In this document: in pieces, positions 49,946 through 58,167 of the stretch | Layout of the letters: the number at the start of each line of letters is the position of its first letter | Numbering within the stretch: position 1 is the first letter of the stretch | Origin: Actinomadura pelletieri DSM 43383 | GTDB lineage: Bacteria > Actinomycetota > Actinomycetes > Streptosporangiales > Streptosporangiaceae | DNA length: 64,000 nucleotides | Reading direction: 5' to 3' | Assembly (NCBI RefSeq): GCF_003634705.1 | Contig: NZ_RBWU01000007.1 | Location: 186,001-250,000, forward strand | Notes under the pieces: generated by a model | The model's input: only the letters and a program-made list of their open reading frames with translations | Database searches by the model: none | Told to the model about the DNA's origin: nothing | Position numbers and translations under genes: made by a program

Positions 49946-50656
49946 TCAAGGACGGGCGGTGGTCGAGTCCTTCTCGCGGTATCTCGTGGTGAGCTGTGTC
50001 TCCGCGTCGTCCAGGTACGACCGGAGTTCCTTCTCGGCCGCCGTGAAGTCGCCCTGCGCCATCAGGTCGTGGATGCGGCGGTTGCGGGCGAGGTACGGCT
50101 CGTGGAACTCGCGCGGCGAGTCCATCTCGTGGAAGACCAGCCGCATCTCGACGAGGAGGTGCCCGATCATCTCGTCGACCCGGGGGCTGCCCAGCAACCC
50201 GGCGAGGGCACGGTGGTACTTGATGTCGGCGGTTCCGACGTCGTCCCACCTGCCGTCCTCGGCGGCGTGCTCGCCCTCCAGCACGGCGGCCTCCACCTGG
50301 TCGAGCGCGGCCCCGGTGGACGCCGCCGCGCGCACCCCCGCGCATTCCAGGAGGCGGCGGACGCTGTAGAGGTCCGGCAGCGCCTCGACGGGCACCTTGT
50401 TCACGAACATGCCGCGGTTGAACTTGTGCTCCAGGAGCCGGTCCTTGACGAGGATCTGGAAGGCCTCGCGCACGGTGTTGCGCGACACCTCCATGACGGG
50501 CGCGATCTCCTGGTCCGACAGCCGGTCTCCGGGGCGCAGCAGCCCGTCGGCGATCTGCTCGCTGATCGCCTCCGCGATCCAGGTCGCGGTGCTGGACCGG
50601 CCCGTGCCATGCCGGCGCGCGCTGATCGCGGCCAGCCACGGCTTCTGTGTCGACAT
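49946..50656 (-). CDS. GntR/FCD-family regulator divergent from NRAMP-DUF1445
   Basis: 236 residues. A winged HTH (about 25-95) includes TWIAEAISEQIADGLLRPGDRLSDQEIAPVMEVSRNTVREAFQILVKDRLLEHKFNRGMFV. An all-helical FCD domain (about 100-225) has the metal-site pattern DIKYHRALAGLLGSPR and NRRIHDLMAQGD. It is divergent from the NRAMP-type gene, with an AT-rich intergenic region carrying an inverted repeat. It probably represses the NRAMP-DUF1445 unit until a carboxylate or amino-acid effector binds. Downstream lies the minisatellite. Confidence 0.9.
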   Translation of the reverse strand: MSTQKPWLAAISARRHGTGRSSTATWIAEAISEQIADGLLRPGDRLSDQEIAPVMEVSRNTVREAFQILVKDRLLEHKFNRGMFVNKVPVEALPDLYSVRRLLECAGVRAAASTGAALDQVEAAVLEGEHAAEDGRWDDVGTADIKYHRALAGLLGSPRVDEMIGHLLVEMRLVFHEMDSPREFHEPYLARNRRIHDLMAQGDFTAAEKELRSYLDDAETQLTTRYREKDSTTARP

Positions 50657-50745
50657 CGGCCCGCCCTTTCCAGGCGCGGCTCGCTGAGCCGCGAACGACG
50701 TGAGCGACTGGAGTCGTTCCAGCGTATCCAGCGATCGATAAATAT

Positions 50746-50774
50746 CTCAACAAGAGGATTGATGAACTGTTGAG
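50746..50774. promoter_or_regulatory. CTCAACA-TGTTGAG inverted repeat
   Basis: CTCAACA at 50746-50752 and TGTTGAG at 50768-50774, separated by 15 bases. The surrounding 60 bases are unusually AT-rich (ATAAATATC). Placed between the GntR and NRAMP starts; a plausible GntR operator overlapping the promoters. Confidence 0.6.
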
Positions 50775-50821
50775 CAATCTCTACCCTGAGGAAAAGCCGC
50801 ACCCTCGGAAGGGTCAGTCCC

Positions 50822-52051
50822 ATGACGGATCGGACCACCCTCGACAGCCCCCCGGCATCACCCGCCTCCTCCCACCGCGGCGCGCTTCTCGGCGCCATGT
50901 TCCTGATGGCCACCAGCGCCATCGGCCCCGGGTTCATCACCCAGACCACCGTCTTCACCGCCAAACTCGGCGCCGCGTTCGCGTTCGCGATCGTCGTGTC
51001 CGTGCTGGTCGACATCGCGATCCAGTTGAACGTGTGGCGCGTCGTCGGCGTGTCCGGCATGCGCGCCCAGGAGCTCGGCAACCGTGTCCTGCCCGGCGGC
51101 GGTTACGCCCTCGCCGCGCTGGACGTCTTCGGCGGCCTGGTCTTCAACATCGGCAACATCGCCGGCACCGCGCTCGGCCTGAACGCGCTGCTCGGCCTGG
51201 ACGTCAAGATCGGCGGCGGGATCTCCGCGCTGGTCGCCATCGGCGTCTTCCTCAGCCGCCGCGCCGGGGTCGCCATGGACCGGATCGTCGTCGTCCTCGG
51301 CGCCGTCATGATCCTGCTGACGCTGTACGTGGCGTTCGTGTCCGAACCGCCGCTCGGCGACGCGCTCCGGCAGAGCGTCGCGCCGGAGACGGTCGACTTC
51401 CTCGTCATCACCACGCTGATCGGCGGCACGGTCGGCGGTTACATCACCTACGCGGGCGCCCACCGCATGATCGAGTCCGGACTGCGCGGGCCGGAGAACG
51501 TCCGGCAGATCAACCGCAGCGCCGTCACCGGCATCCTCGTCACCGGCCTCATGCGCACCCTGCTGTTCCTCGCCGTGCTCGGCGTCGTCGCGGGCGGGGT
51601 GAAGCTCGCCGAGCAGAACCCGCCGTCCTCGGCGTTCGAGCACGCGGCGGGCGAGGCCGGGCTGCGGCTCTTCGGCCTGATCATGTGGTCGGCCGCGATC
51701 ACGAGCGTGATCGGCGCGTCCTACACGTCGGTGTCGTTCCTCGTCTCGTTCTCCTCGTTCGTGGAGCGGCACCGCAACCGGCTGGTCGTGGCGTTCATCA
51801 CCGTGTCCGCCGGCATCTACCTCGTCATCGGCACGGCGCCCGCCAAGCTGCTGATCTTCGCGGGCGCGCTGAACGGGATGATCCTGCCGTTCGGCCTCGG
51901 TGTGCTGCTGTGGGCGGCGGCCCGGCGCCGCGACCTGCTCGGCGGCTACCGGTATCCGGTCCCGCTGCTCGCCCTCGGCGCCGTCGCGTGGCTGCTGTCC
52001 GTCTACCTCAGCTGGGACCTGCTCACCGGACTCGACCAGCTCTGGAAGTGA
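50822..52051 (+). CDS. NRAMP-family transporter (YcsG type)
   Basis: 409 residues, about 11 membrane spans. FLMATSAIGPGFITQTTVFTAKLGAAFAFAIVVSVLVDIAIQ near the N-terminus is the first NRAMP segment, but the metal-binding DPGN motif of Mn/Fe transporters appears as GPGF, so metal transport is doubtful. The B. subtilis YcsG protein, encoded beside a DUF1445 gene (YcsI) and the 5-oxoprolinase genes, is the closest parallel I know. A DUF1445 gene follows here as well. Its promoter region carries GntR-type inverted repeats. Confidence 0.86.
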   Translation: MTDRTTLDSPPASPASSHRGALLGAMFLMATSAIGPGFITQTTVFTAKLGAAFAFAIVVSVLVDIAIQLNVWRVVGVSGMRAQELGNRVLPGGGYALAALDVFGGLVFNIGNIAGTALGLNALLGLDVKIGGGISALVAIGVFLSRRAGVAMDRIVVVLGAVMILLTLYVAFVSEPPLGDALRQSVAPETVDFLVITTLIGGTVGGYITYAGAHRMIESGLRGPENVRQINRSAVTGILVTGLMRTLLFLAVLGVVAGGVKLAEQNPPSSAFEHAAGEAGLRLFGLIMWSAAITSVIGASYTSVSFLVSFSSFVERHRNRLVVAFITVSAGIYLVIGTAPAKLLIFAGALNGMILPFGLGVLLWAAARRRDLLGGYRYPVPLLALGAVAWLLSVYLSWDLLTGLDQLWK

Positions 52052-52101
52052 CAGGACATGCGATTTCAAGAAATCCAGGTTGATTCAGAGGAGTGGGAAC
52101 C

Positions 52102-52269
52102 ATGAAGTCGACATGGGACGTTCCCCCTACAGGGCCGCGGGCGACAGTCCGGGATCGGGGCCGTCCGGGTCATGCGGCGCTCGGCGTGGGGGTGTCGGGC
52201 GCCGCAGACCCGGACTCATCGAACCCCACCGCGCGACGCCTCGGCCGGGCGGAGGGACTCCGACCATGA
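52102..52269 (+). CDS. Possible 55-residue protein coupled to the DUF1445 gene
   Basis: An ATG with GAGGAGTGGGAACC directly upstream starts a 55-codon frame whose TGA overlaps the ATG of the DUF1445 gene (ATGA). The product is Pro/Arg/Gly-rich without recognisable domain or membrane segment. The good ribosome site and coupling argue for translation; the composition and the GGGACGTTCCCCC hairpin inside it argue against a conserved protein. Confidence 0.35.
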   Translation: MKSTWDVPPTGPRATVRDRGRPGHAALGVGVSGAADPDSSNPTARRLGRAEGLRP

Positions 52270-53057
52270 CCGCACCCATCGAGCCGGGTGCACTGTCACC
52301 CGAGCAGGCCAGGGCGCTGTTCCGCGCCGGACTCCACGTCCCCACCTCCGGCTGGTGCGCGGGCTGGACGCAGGCGAACCTCATCGCGGTGCCCCGCGAA
52401 CACGCCTACGACCTGCTGCTGTTCGCGCAACGGAACCCGAAGCCGTGCCCCGTGCTGGACGTCACCGAACCCGGCGAGACGTCCGCGTCCCTGTTCGCCG
52501 GGGACCTGCGCACCGACCTGCCCGGCTACGTCGTCTACGAGCACGGCGAACCGGTCGCCGACACGTCCGACGTGATCGGATACTGGCGGGACGACCTCGT
52601 CGCGTTCCTCATCGGGTGCAGTTTCACCTTCGAGGACGCGCTCCGCGAGGCGGGCGTCCCCGTCCGGCACATCGAGCAGAACCGGAACGTCCCCATGTAC
52701 CGGACGAACCGCATGTGCCGCCGCGCCGGTGAGTTCGGCGGCCCGCTCGTGGTGTCGATGCGTCCGGTGCCCGCCGCGCAGGTCGCCGACGCGGTCCGGA
52801 TCACGTCCCGGTATCCGTCGGTTCACGGCGCGCCCGTCCATGTCGGCGATCCCGTCGAACTCGGCATCGACGATCTGGACCGGCCCGACTTCGGCGACCC
52901 CGTCGACATCCGCGTGGACGAGCTTCCCGTGTTCTGGGCGTGCGGCGTCACCCCGCAGGCGGCGGTGATGGCGTCCCGGCCGAAGTTCGCCATCGGGCAC
53001 GCGCCCGGCCATATGGCGATCACCGACGCCCGCGACACCCGGTTCCTCGTCCCCTGA
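52266..53057 (+). CDS. DUF1445 putative hydro-lyase (YcsI-like)
   Basis: 263 residues. It has a central FLIGCSFTFEDALREAGVPVRHIEQNRNVPMYRTN and a C-terminal HAPGHMAITDARD, both family hallmarks. Homologues include B. subtilis YcsI near the 5-oxoprolinase genes and the N-terminal part of mammalian D-glutamate cyclase (DGLUCY), so a role in glutamate/5-oxoproline metabolism is reasonable. GGAGGG precedes the ATG. With the NRAMP-type transporter and GntR/FCD regulator it makes a small catabolic cassette. Confidence 0.9.
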   Translation: MTAPIEPGALSPEQARALFRAGLHVPTSGWCAGWTQANLIAVPREHAYDLLLFAQRNPKPCPVLDVTEPGETSASLFAGDLRTDLPGYVVYEHGEPVADTSDVIGYWRDDLVAFLIGCSFTFEDALREAGVPVRHIEQNRNVPMYRTNRMCRRAGEFGGPLVVSMRPVPAAQVADAVRITSRYPSVHGAPVHVGDPVELGIDDLDRPDFGDPVDIRVDELPVFWACGVTPQAAVMASRPKFAIGHAPGHMAITDARDTRFLVP

Positions 53058-53078
53058 CGCACGTTCTAGGCTCTCTCC

Positions 53079-54425
53079 ATGCCCGAGATCGTCGCCCCGG
53101 GCGACCGTCTCGGGGAGCGCTACCGCCTCGACCGGCCCCTGGGCGCCGGGGGCATGGCGACCGTCTGGCGCGCGGTGGACCTCGTCCTCGACCGCGCCGT
53201 CGCGGTCAAGGTGCCGAGGGAGGGGTGGCCCGAGGAGTTCACGCGGCGGCTTCGCCAGGAGGCGAAGGCCGCCGCGGGCCTCGCCCACCCGAGCATCACC
53301 GGCGTCCACGACTACGGCGAGCAGGACGGCGTCCCCTACGTCGTCATGGAGCTGCTGGACGGTGAGAGCCTTGCCGCCCGGCTGGCCCGGGGCCCGCTGC
53401 CGTGGCACGAGGCCGCCGAAATCTGCGCCCGCGTCGCCGACGCCCTGGCCGCCGCGCACGCCGCCGGGATCGTGCACCGCGACATCAAACCCGCGAACAT
53501 CTTCCTCGCCACGGTCGGCGTGAAGGTGCTCGACTTCGGCATCGCCTTCACCGGACCCGCCACGCCGGGCGGGCCCGTTCTCGGCACACCCGCCTATGTC
53601 GCGCCCGAACTGCTGTCGGGAACGCGGCCCACGGCGGCGGCCGACGTGTTCTCCCTGGGCGTCGTCCTGCACGAGGCCGTCACCGGCCTGCCTGTGTCCA
53701 CGCAGGCCCTTCCGCCCGACGTTCCGGGCGAGGTCGCCGCGCTCTGCCGCCGCTGTCTGAGCGGCGACCCCGGTTCCCGTCCGGCGGCCGACGAGGCGGC
53801 CCGCGTCCTCGCCGAAGCGGCCGGTGTCCGGCTCGCCCGGCCCCGGCCGCCGCTGACCGCGCCGCCGGCGACCGCACCGCCGCTGACCATGTCACCGGGA
53901 GCCGGGTCACCCCGGCGCGAACCGAATCCCACGCGGGTTCTGGACGAACCGTTGCCCGCCGCCCCACCTCCGGTCTCGTCCCGTAGGCCGCTGGTCATCG
54001 CGGGAACCGTGGTCGGGGCGGCGGCGCTCATGGCGGGCCTGCTGGCGGCGCTGGCCCCCGACAGGTCCGAGCCGCCCACGTCGAGCGTCTCGCCCACCGG
54101 GCCGGGCGGAGCGTGCGCGGTCTCGTATCGGATCGTCGGTACGTGGGACCAGGGGTTCCAGGCCTCGGTGCGGATCACGAACCTCGGGTCCGGTGCCATC
54201 GACGGCTGGACGCTGAGCTTCGAGTTCCCGGACGGCCAGACGATCACGCAGCTGTGGAACGGCGGCCAGGTGCAGAACGGCTCGTCGGTCAGGGTGACGT
54301 CGGCGGACTGGAACCGCGCGATCCCACCGAACGGCACGGCCGACTTCGGCTTCCTTGGGCGACAGAACGGCGCCAACGGCGCGCCGTCCCGCTTCGTCCT
54401 CAACGGCGACGAGTGCCGCCCCTGA
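53079..54425 (+). CDS. Receptor-like Ser/Thr protein kinase with extracellular CBM2 domain
   Basis: 448 residues. A Hanks-type kinase domain spans about 8-265: GAGGMATVWRA glycine loop, AVKV Lys, HRDIKPANIF catalytic loop, LDFGIAF (DFG) and GTPAYVAPELL. A Pro/Ala-rich juxtamembrane stretch leads to one membrane span (about 303-325). The extracellular part from about 345 is a family 2 carbohydrate-binding module: CAVSYRI, GTWDQGF, GWTLSFEF, LWNGG and a final Cys (DECRP) that pairs with the first. Sensing of cellulose or chitin is inferred. Confidence 0.92.
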   Translation: MPEIVAPGDRLGERYRLDRPLGAGGMATVWRAVDLVLDRAVAVKVPREGWPEEFTRRLRQEAKAAAGLAHPSITGVHDYGEQDGVPYVVMELLDGESLAARLARGPLPWHEAAEICARVADALAAAHAAGIVHRDIKPANIFLATVGVKVLDFGIAFTGPATPGGPVLGTPAYVAPELLSGTRPTAAADVFSLGVVLHEAVTGLPVSTQALPPDVPGEVAALCRRCLSGDPGSRPAADEAARVLAEAAGVRLARPRPPLTAPPATAPPLTMSPGAGSPRREPNPTRVLDEPLPAAPPPVSSRRPLVIAGTVVGAAALMAGLLAALAPDRSEPPTSSVSPTGPGGACAVSYRIVGTWDQGFQASVRITNLGSGAIDGWTLSFEFPDGQTITQLWNGGQVQNGSSVRVTSADWNRAIPPNGTADFGFLGRQNGANGAPSRFVLNGDECRP

Positions 54426-54536
54426 ATTCCCGCCGAAGCTCACAGGCGCGGGCCAAATTGTTCCCAAACGCATTGCGCGGCGGTGCGCCCCTCGATTATG
54501 AGTGAAGCGTCGAGGCTTTCATCGGGGGAGGAACAC

Positions 54537-54935
54537 ATGCATGGTTCGCGGGCTCGTGTCCGATGGGTCGCCGGGCTGATGGGAATGGCGGCCGTCGCCT
54601 GCGCCATGCCCGCGCACGCGGAGGCCCAGGTGAAACCGGTCGGCGTCTACCGGCTGAAGGTCACGCCCGAACACGGTGTCGCCACCGAGAAGAGGCTGCG
54701 CTGCCGCCCGGACGGAGGGACGCTCCACGCCGCGTCCCGGGCCTGTGACCAGCTCGAAGCCGCCGACGGCGACGTGGGACGCATCCCCGCGCAGCCCGGA
54801 ATGTGCACCCTGGAGATGGCGCCCGTCCGGGTCACCGCCGAGGGCACCTGGCGCGGTAGACCGCGCCATTTCGCCCGCGACTACCCGAACCGATGCCTCG
54901 CCGTACGCGATACCGGCGGAATACTGTTCCAGTAG
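54537..54935 (+). CDS. Secreted SSI-type (subtilisin inhibitor-like) protease inhibitor
   Basis: 132 residues. A signal peptide spans 1-28 (WVAGLMGMAAVACAMPAHA). LRCRPDGGTLHAASRACDQL aligns with the first disulphide region of Streptomyces subtilisin inhibitor. CTLEMAPVRVTAEGTWRG aligns with the SSI reactive loop CPMVYDPV, giving Leu as predicted P1 residue, and NRC closes the second disulphide. SSI proteins inhibit subtilisin and chymotrypsin-like proteases outside the cell. GGGGAGGAAC precedes the ATG. The next gene, a possible metalloprotease inhibitor, begins at the base after its stop. Confidence 0.85.
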   Translation: MHGSRARVRWVAGLMGMAAVACAMPAHAEAQVKPVGVYRLKVTPEHGVATEKRLRCRPDGGTLHAASRACDQLEAADGDVGRIPAQPGMCTLEMAPVRVTAEGTWRGRPRHFARDYPNRCLAVRDTGGILFQ

Positions 54936-55259
54936 GTGCTCGCCCTCACCGGACCGGACATTCTGGTTGAATTCCAGCGTTCCGGAGGAATAGCCGGAAT
55001 TCAGGAGCGAGTGACGGTCGACGTTTCCGGGACGGCCGTCGTCAACGACAGGCCGATCACGCTCGGGCTGGGGGAGATGCGCGGCCTGCGCACCGCGCTG
55101 GGCCACGTCGTCACCCTGTGGTCGTCACCCGCGGGATGCGACGTCGCCGACCACTTCACCTACACGCTCACCTACCGGGGGACGCGGGCGACACGGTGCC
55201 TCGTCCCGCCCGACTGGCGCGCGGCGGTCGAACGGCTGGAGGCCCTCGCCCAGCGGTGA
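54936..55259 (+). CDS. Emfourin-like protease inhibitor
   Basis: 107 residues. ILVEFQRSGGIAGIQERVTVDVSG near the N-terminus and ADHFTYTLTYRGTRATRCLVPPDWRAAVERLEAL at the end match the emfourin fold, named for the M4 metalloprotease (protealysin) inhibitor family. Emfourins are cytoplasmic, and this one has no signal peptide. The GTG start directly follows the SSI-type gene's TAG, so it is translated from re-initiating ribosomes. No M4 protease gene lies within the window. Assignment is by sequence pattern only. Confidence 0.68.
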   Translation: MLALTGPDILVEFQRSGGIAGIQERVTVDVSGTAVVNDRPITLGLGEMRGLRTALGHVVTLWSSPAGCDVADHFTYTLTYRGTRATRCLVPPDWRAAVERLEALAQR

Positions 55260-55287
55260 TCCCGGCGGTGCACGCGGGAACCGCGCG

Positions 55288-55779
55288 TCAGCGCCGCATG
55301 GTGGCGGCGCGGGTGTGCAGGTCCCGCATCGCGGCCTCCAGGGACGCGACCGGACCGTCCACCCGGATTCCCGGCACGACCTCCTGGATCGGGAACGGCG
55401 TGACCGGACCGGGCTCGATGCCCAGCTCGGCCCGCCACGCGCCGAGCTGCGCCGACGAATGGACGTAGACGATACGGCCGAGCCCGACCCAGCCGTGCGC
55501 GGCCGAGCACATCGGGCAGTGCTCCCCGGACGTGAACACCGTCGCGGCGGCGCGTTCCTCCGGCGTCAGGTTCCCCGCCGACCAGCGGGCGACCTCGAAC
55601 TCGGGATGCCGGGTCTGGTCGCCGTCCGCCGTGCGGTTGCGGTCCTCGAACAGCACGTCACCGGACGCGGACACCAGCACCGTCCCGAACGGTTCGTCAC
55701 CCGCTTCCAGGGCCTCGGCGGCGAGCGCGACACAACGGTCAAGGTGGACGAGTTCGGCGGTGGTCGGTTCATACCCCAT
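55288..55779 (-). CDS. Cytidine/deoxycytidylate deaminase-fold nucleoside deaminase
   Basis: 163 residues. Zinc motifs are HPEFEVAR (in place of HAE) near 65 and SGEHCPMCSAA (PCxxC variant) near 95-105, with the catalytic Glu in HPEFE. It resembles the guanine/cytosine-type deaminases rather than tRNA deaminase TadA. The substrate is unknown. The start is an ATG with weak ribosome site; a longer upstream frame is not protein-like. It is divergent from the first nucleotidyltransferase by 49 bases. Confidence 0.82.
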   Translation of the reverse strand: MGYEPTTAELVHLDRCVALAAEALEAGDEPFGTVLVSASGDVLFEDRNRTADGDQTRHPEFEVARWSAGNLTPEERAAATVFTSGEHCPMCSAAHGWVGLGRIVYVHSSAQLGAWRAELGIEPGPVTPFPIQEVVPGIRVDGPVASLEAAMRDLHTRAATMRR

Positions 55780-55828
55780 GAAAGGATCTTTCCACGTTCC
55801 ACGTTCCCCCGACGGCCAGGCTGCCACC

Positions 55829-56569
55829 GTGACGATCCCCGACCACGACACCCCCGACCGCGCGCCCGACCAAGCGCCCGACCACGACGCCGCGCTCGAT
55901 CTCGTCCGCGACCACACGATCCTGTCGGTCGTGGTCGGGTCGCGGGCGTACGGTCTGGCGACCGCCGACAGCGACGTCGACCGGCGCGGTGTCTACGCCG
56001 CCCCGGCACCGCTGTTCTGGCGGTTCACGAAGCCGCCCACCCACCTCGACGGTCCGCTGCCGGAACAGTTCTCGTGGGAGCTGGAACGGTTCTGCGCGCT
56101 GGCGCTGGCGGCGAACCCGACCGTCCTGGAGTGCCTGTGGTCGCCGATCGTCGAGCAGGTCACCCCTGAAGGCGAGGAGTTGCTGGCCGCCCGGTCGGCG
56201 TTCCTGTCCCGGCACGCGCACCGCACGTTCCTCCGGTACGCGCAGGCCCAGTTCCACAAGCTGGAGGGCGATCTGCGCAACGGCGGCGTGCCGCGCTGGA
56301 AGCACGTCATGCACATGCTGCGACTCCTGGTGAGCGGCCTGCACCTCGTCCGGCACGGGGAGCCGCGCGTGGACGTCGGCGACCTGCGCGACCGGCTCCT
56401 CGCCGTCCGCCGCGGGGAGGTCGGCTGGAACGAGATCGAGGCGTGGCGCGCCAGGCTGACCGCCGACCTCGACACCGCCGTGGACCGCAGCGCCCTGCCT
56501 CCCGAACCCGACCGGGCCGCGGTCGAGGACCTGCTGATCTCCATCCGACGAAGGAGCGTGGACCGGTGA
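55829..56569 (+). CDS. RlaP-type (PF10127) nucleotidyltransferase, first copy
   Basis: 246 residues of the polymerase-beta-like nucleotidyltransferase family COG3541/PF10127. VVVGSRAYGLATADSDVDRRGVY (near 35-57) carries the GS and DxD nucleotide/metal motif. FCALALAANPTVLECLWSP and YAQAQFHKLEGDLRNG are typical of the family. RlaP is named for association with RNA-ligase operons; a direct function is not established. The GTG start is weakly supported. The next gene is a paralogue that overlaps its stop (GTGA). Confidence 0.82.
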   Translation: MTIPDHDTPDRAPDQAPDHDAALDLVRDHTILSVVVGSRAYGLATADSDVDRRGVYAAPAPLFWRFTKPPTHLDGPLPEQFSWELERFCALALAANPTVLECLWSPIVEQVTPEGEELLAARSAFLSRHAHRTFLRYAQAQFHKLEGDLRNGGVPRWKHVMHMLRLLVSGLHLVRHGEPRVDVGDLRDRLLAVRRGEVGWNEIEAWRARLTADLDTAVDRSALPPEPDRAAVEDLLISIRRRSVDR

Positions 56570-57336
56570 CCCGTCCCGTGGACCTCCCCGGCGGCATGCT
56601 GGACCGTCTCGCCGCCGACCACCCCTACCCCCGCGCGTTCGTCACCGTCAGCGGAGCGCACCTGTACGGGTTCCCGTCGAAGGACTCCGACGTCGACCTG
56701 CGCGGCGTCCACCTCCTGCCGCTGGAGGAGATCGTCGGCCTGGAGACCGGCGACGACACCGTCACGCTCATGTGGGACCACGCGGGCGTGGAGGCCGACG
56801 CCGTCACCCACGACCTCGCCAAGTTCTGCGCGCTGCTGCTGCGGCGCAACGGCTACGTCCTGGAACAGCTCATGTCGCCGCTCGTCGTCGCCACGTCACC
56901 GCTGCACGAGGAGATGAAGGCGCTGGTCCCGGGGCTCGTGACCGCCAACCACGCGCACCACTACCTCGGGTTCGCGCGCAGCCAATGGACGCTGTTCGAG
57001 AAGACCAACGAGCTCAAGCCGCTGCTCTACACGTTCCGGGTGCTGCTGACCGGCGTCCATCTGATGCGGACCGGCGAGATCGAGGCCGACCTGACGCGGC
57101 TCATCGGCCCGGCGGACGGAGACACCCCGCCCTACCTGCCGGAGCTGATCGAGGCGAAGCGGGCCGCCGAGCACGGCGCGCTGCCCCCCGGCGCGCCCGC
57201 ACCGTCCCGGCTCCACGCCGACGTGACCGCGCTCACCGCCCGTCTCGTCGCGGAACGTGACCGCAGTGACCTGCCGGAAGACCCCGCGAATCGCCGTGCC
57301 GTACACGACTTGGTGGTTCGCGCGCGCCTAGGCTGA
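56566..57336 (+). CDS. RlaP-type (PF10127) nucleotidyltransferase, second copy
   Basis: 256 residues, paralogous to the preceding gene. It has VTVSGAHLYGFPSKDSDVDLRGVHLLP with the same GS and DSDVD metal site, FCALLLRRNGYVLEQLMSPL and YTFRVLLTGVHLMRTG. AAGGAG lies about eight bases before a GTG that overlaps the upstream stop. Two tandem, diverged copies suggest a heteromeric enzyme or two substrates. The GTP cyclohydrolase-like operon begins 120 bases later on the same strand. Confidence 0.84.
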   Translation: MTRPVDLPGGMLDRLAADHPYPRAFVTVSGAHLYGFPSKDSDVDLRGVHLLPLEEIVGLETGDDTVTLMWDHAGVEADAVTHDLAKFCALLLRRNGYVLEQLMSPLVVATSPLHEEMKALVPGLVTANHAHHYLGFARSQWTLFEKTNELKPLLYTFRVLLTGVHLMRTGEIEADLTRLIGPADGDTPPYLPELIEAKRAAEHGALPPGAPAPSRLHADVTALTARLVAERDRSDLPEDPANRRAVHDLVVRARLG

Positions 57337-57456
57337 ACCCTGCGGCGCCTCCCCTCCGTGCCACGGATCGTACGAGAGAACGTTCTGACCACCGGCGACC
57401 ACCGCGTGCGCTCCACCGCGCGCCCCCGGTGGACGCGGAGCCGAGGAAGGGGAGCG

Positions 57457-58167
57457 ATGCGCGACCAGGGCATCGAGCGGAAGGACTCGCGTGACGACGC
57501 CGCGCCGGCGGACGCCGCGAGCAGGGAACTCGCGCCCGAGGACATCGCGGAGGCGAGGCTGCGGACGCGCCGGGGCGTGTTCCGGGCCGTCGCGTTCCGC
57601 GACCCGGTCGACGGGCACGAGCACATGGCGCTGGTCCGCGGGGACGTCCGGGGCCGGGACGGCGTGCTCGTGCGGACGCACTCCGAGTGCATGACCGGCG
57701 ACATCTTCGGCGCCACGCGCTGCGAGTGCGGGGACCAGCTCGACACGGCGCTGGACGCCATCGTCCGGGAGGGCGCCGGGGTCCTGGTCTACCTGCGCGG
57801 GCACGAGGGCCGCGGGATCGGGCTGGTCGCCAAGGTCCGCACGCACATCCTCCAGGACGACCAGGGCCTGGACACCGTCGACTCCGCCACCGCCATCGGC
57901 CTGCCGGTGGACGTGCGCGACTACGGCCCGGCCGCCCGCGTCCTGCGGCATCTCGCGGTCCGGTCGGTACGGCTGCTGTCGAACAACCCGCTCAAGGTCG
58001 AAGCGCTGGAGTCGTACGGCGTGCCGGTCGCGGCGCGGGTGCCGCTACTCGTCCCGGTCAGCGACGACAACGTCCGCTACCTCACCGCGAAACGCGACCG
58101 GCTCGGCCACGACCTGCCGCAGCTCGACATGCGCGGCGACGCGCCGGTGGGCGAGGTCCGCGGATGA
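57457..58167 (+). CDS. GTP cyclohydrolase II-type enzyme, predicted FAPy-forming
   Basis: 236 residues with an unusual 45-residue charged N-terminus. Zinc Cys78, Cys89 and Cys91 are in HSECMTGDIFGATRCECG, and the catalytic Asp/Arg pair is in PVDVRDYG. E. coli RibA Tyr105, needed to complete loss of formate, aligns to His130 here (KVRTHILQD). In S. coelicolor SCO6655 a Tyr-to-Met change at this site stops the reaction at the FAPy intermediate (from memory of the published work). A similar shift is predicted here. GAGGAAGGGGAG precedes the ATG. First gene of a seven-gene coupled operon. Confidence 0.88.
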   Translation: MRDQGIERKDSRDDAAPADAASRELAPEDIAEARLRTRRGVFRAVAFRDPVDGHEHMALVRGDVRGRDGVLVRTHSECMTGDIFGATRCECGDQLDTALDAIVREGAGVLVYLRGHEGRGIGLVAKVRTHILQDDQGLDTVDSATAIGLPVDVRDYGPAARVLRHLAVRSVRLLSNNPLKVEALESYGVPVAARVPLLVPVSDDNVRYLTAKRDRLGHDLPQLDMRGDAPVGEVRG

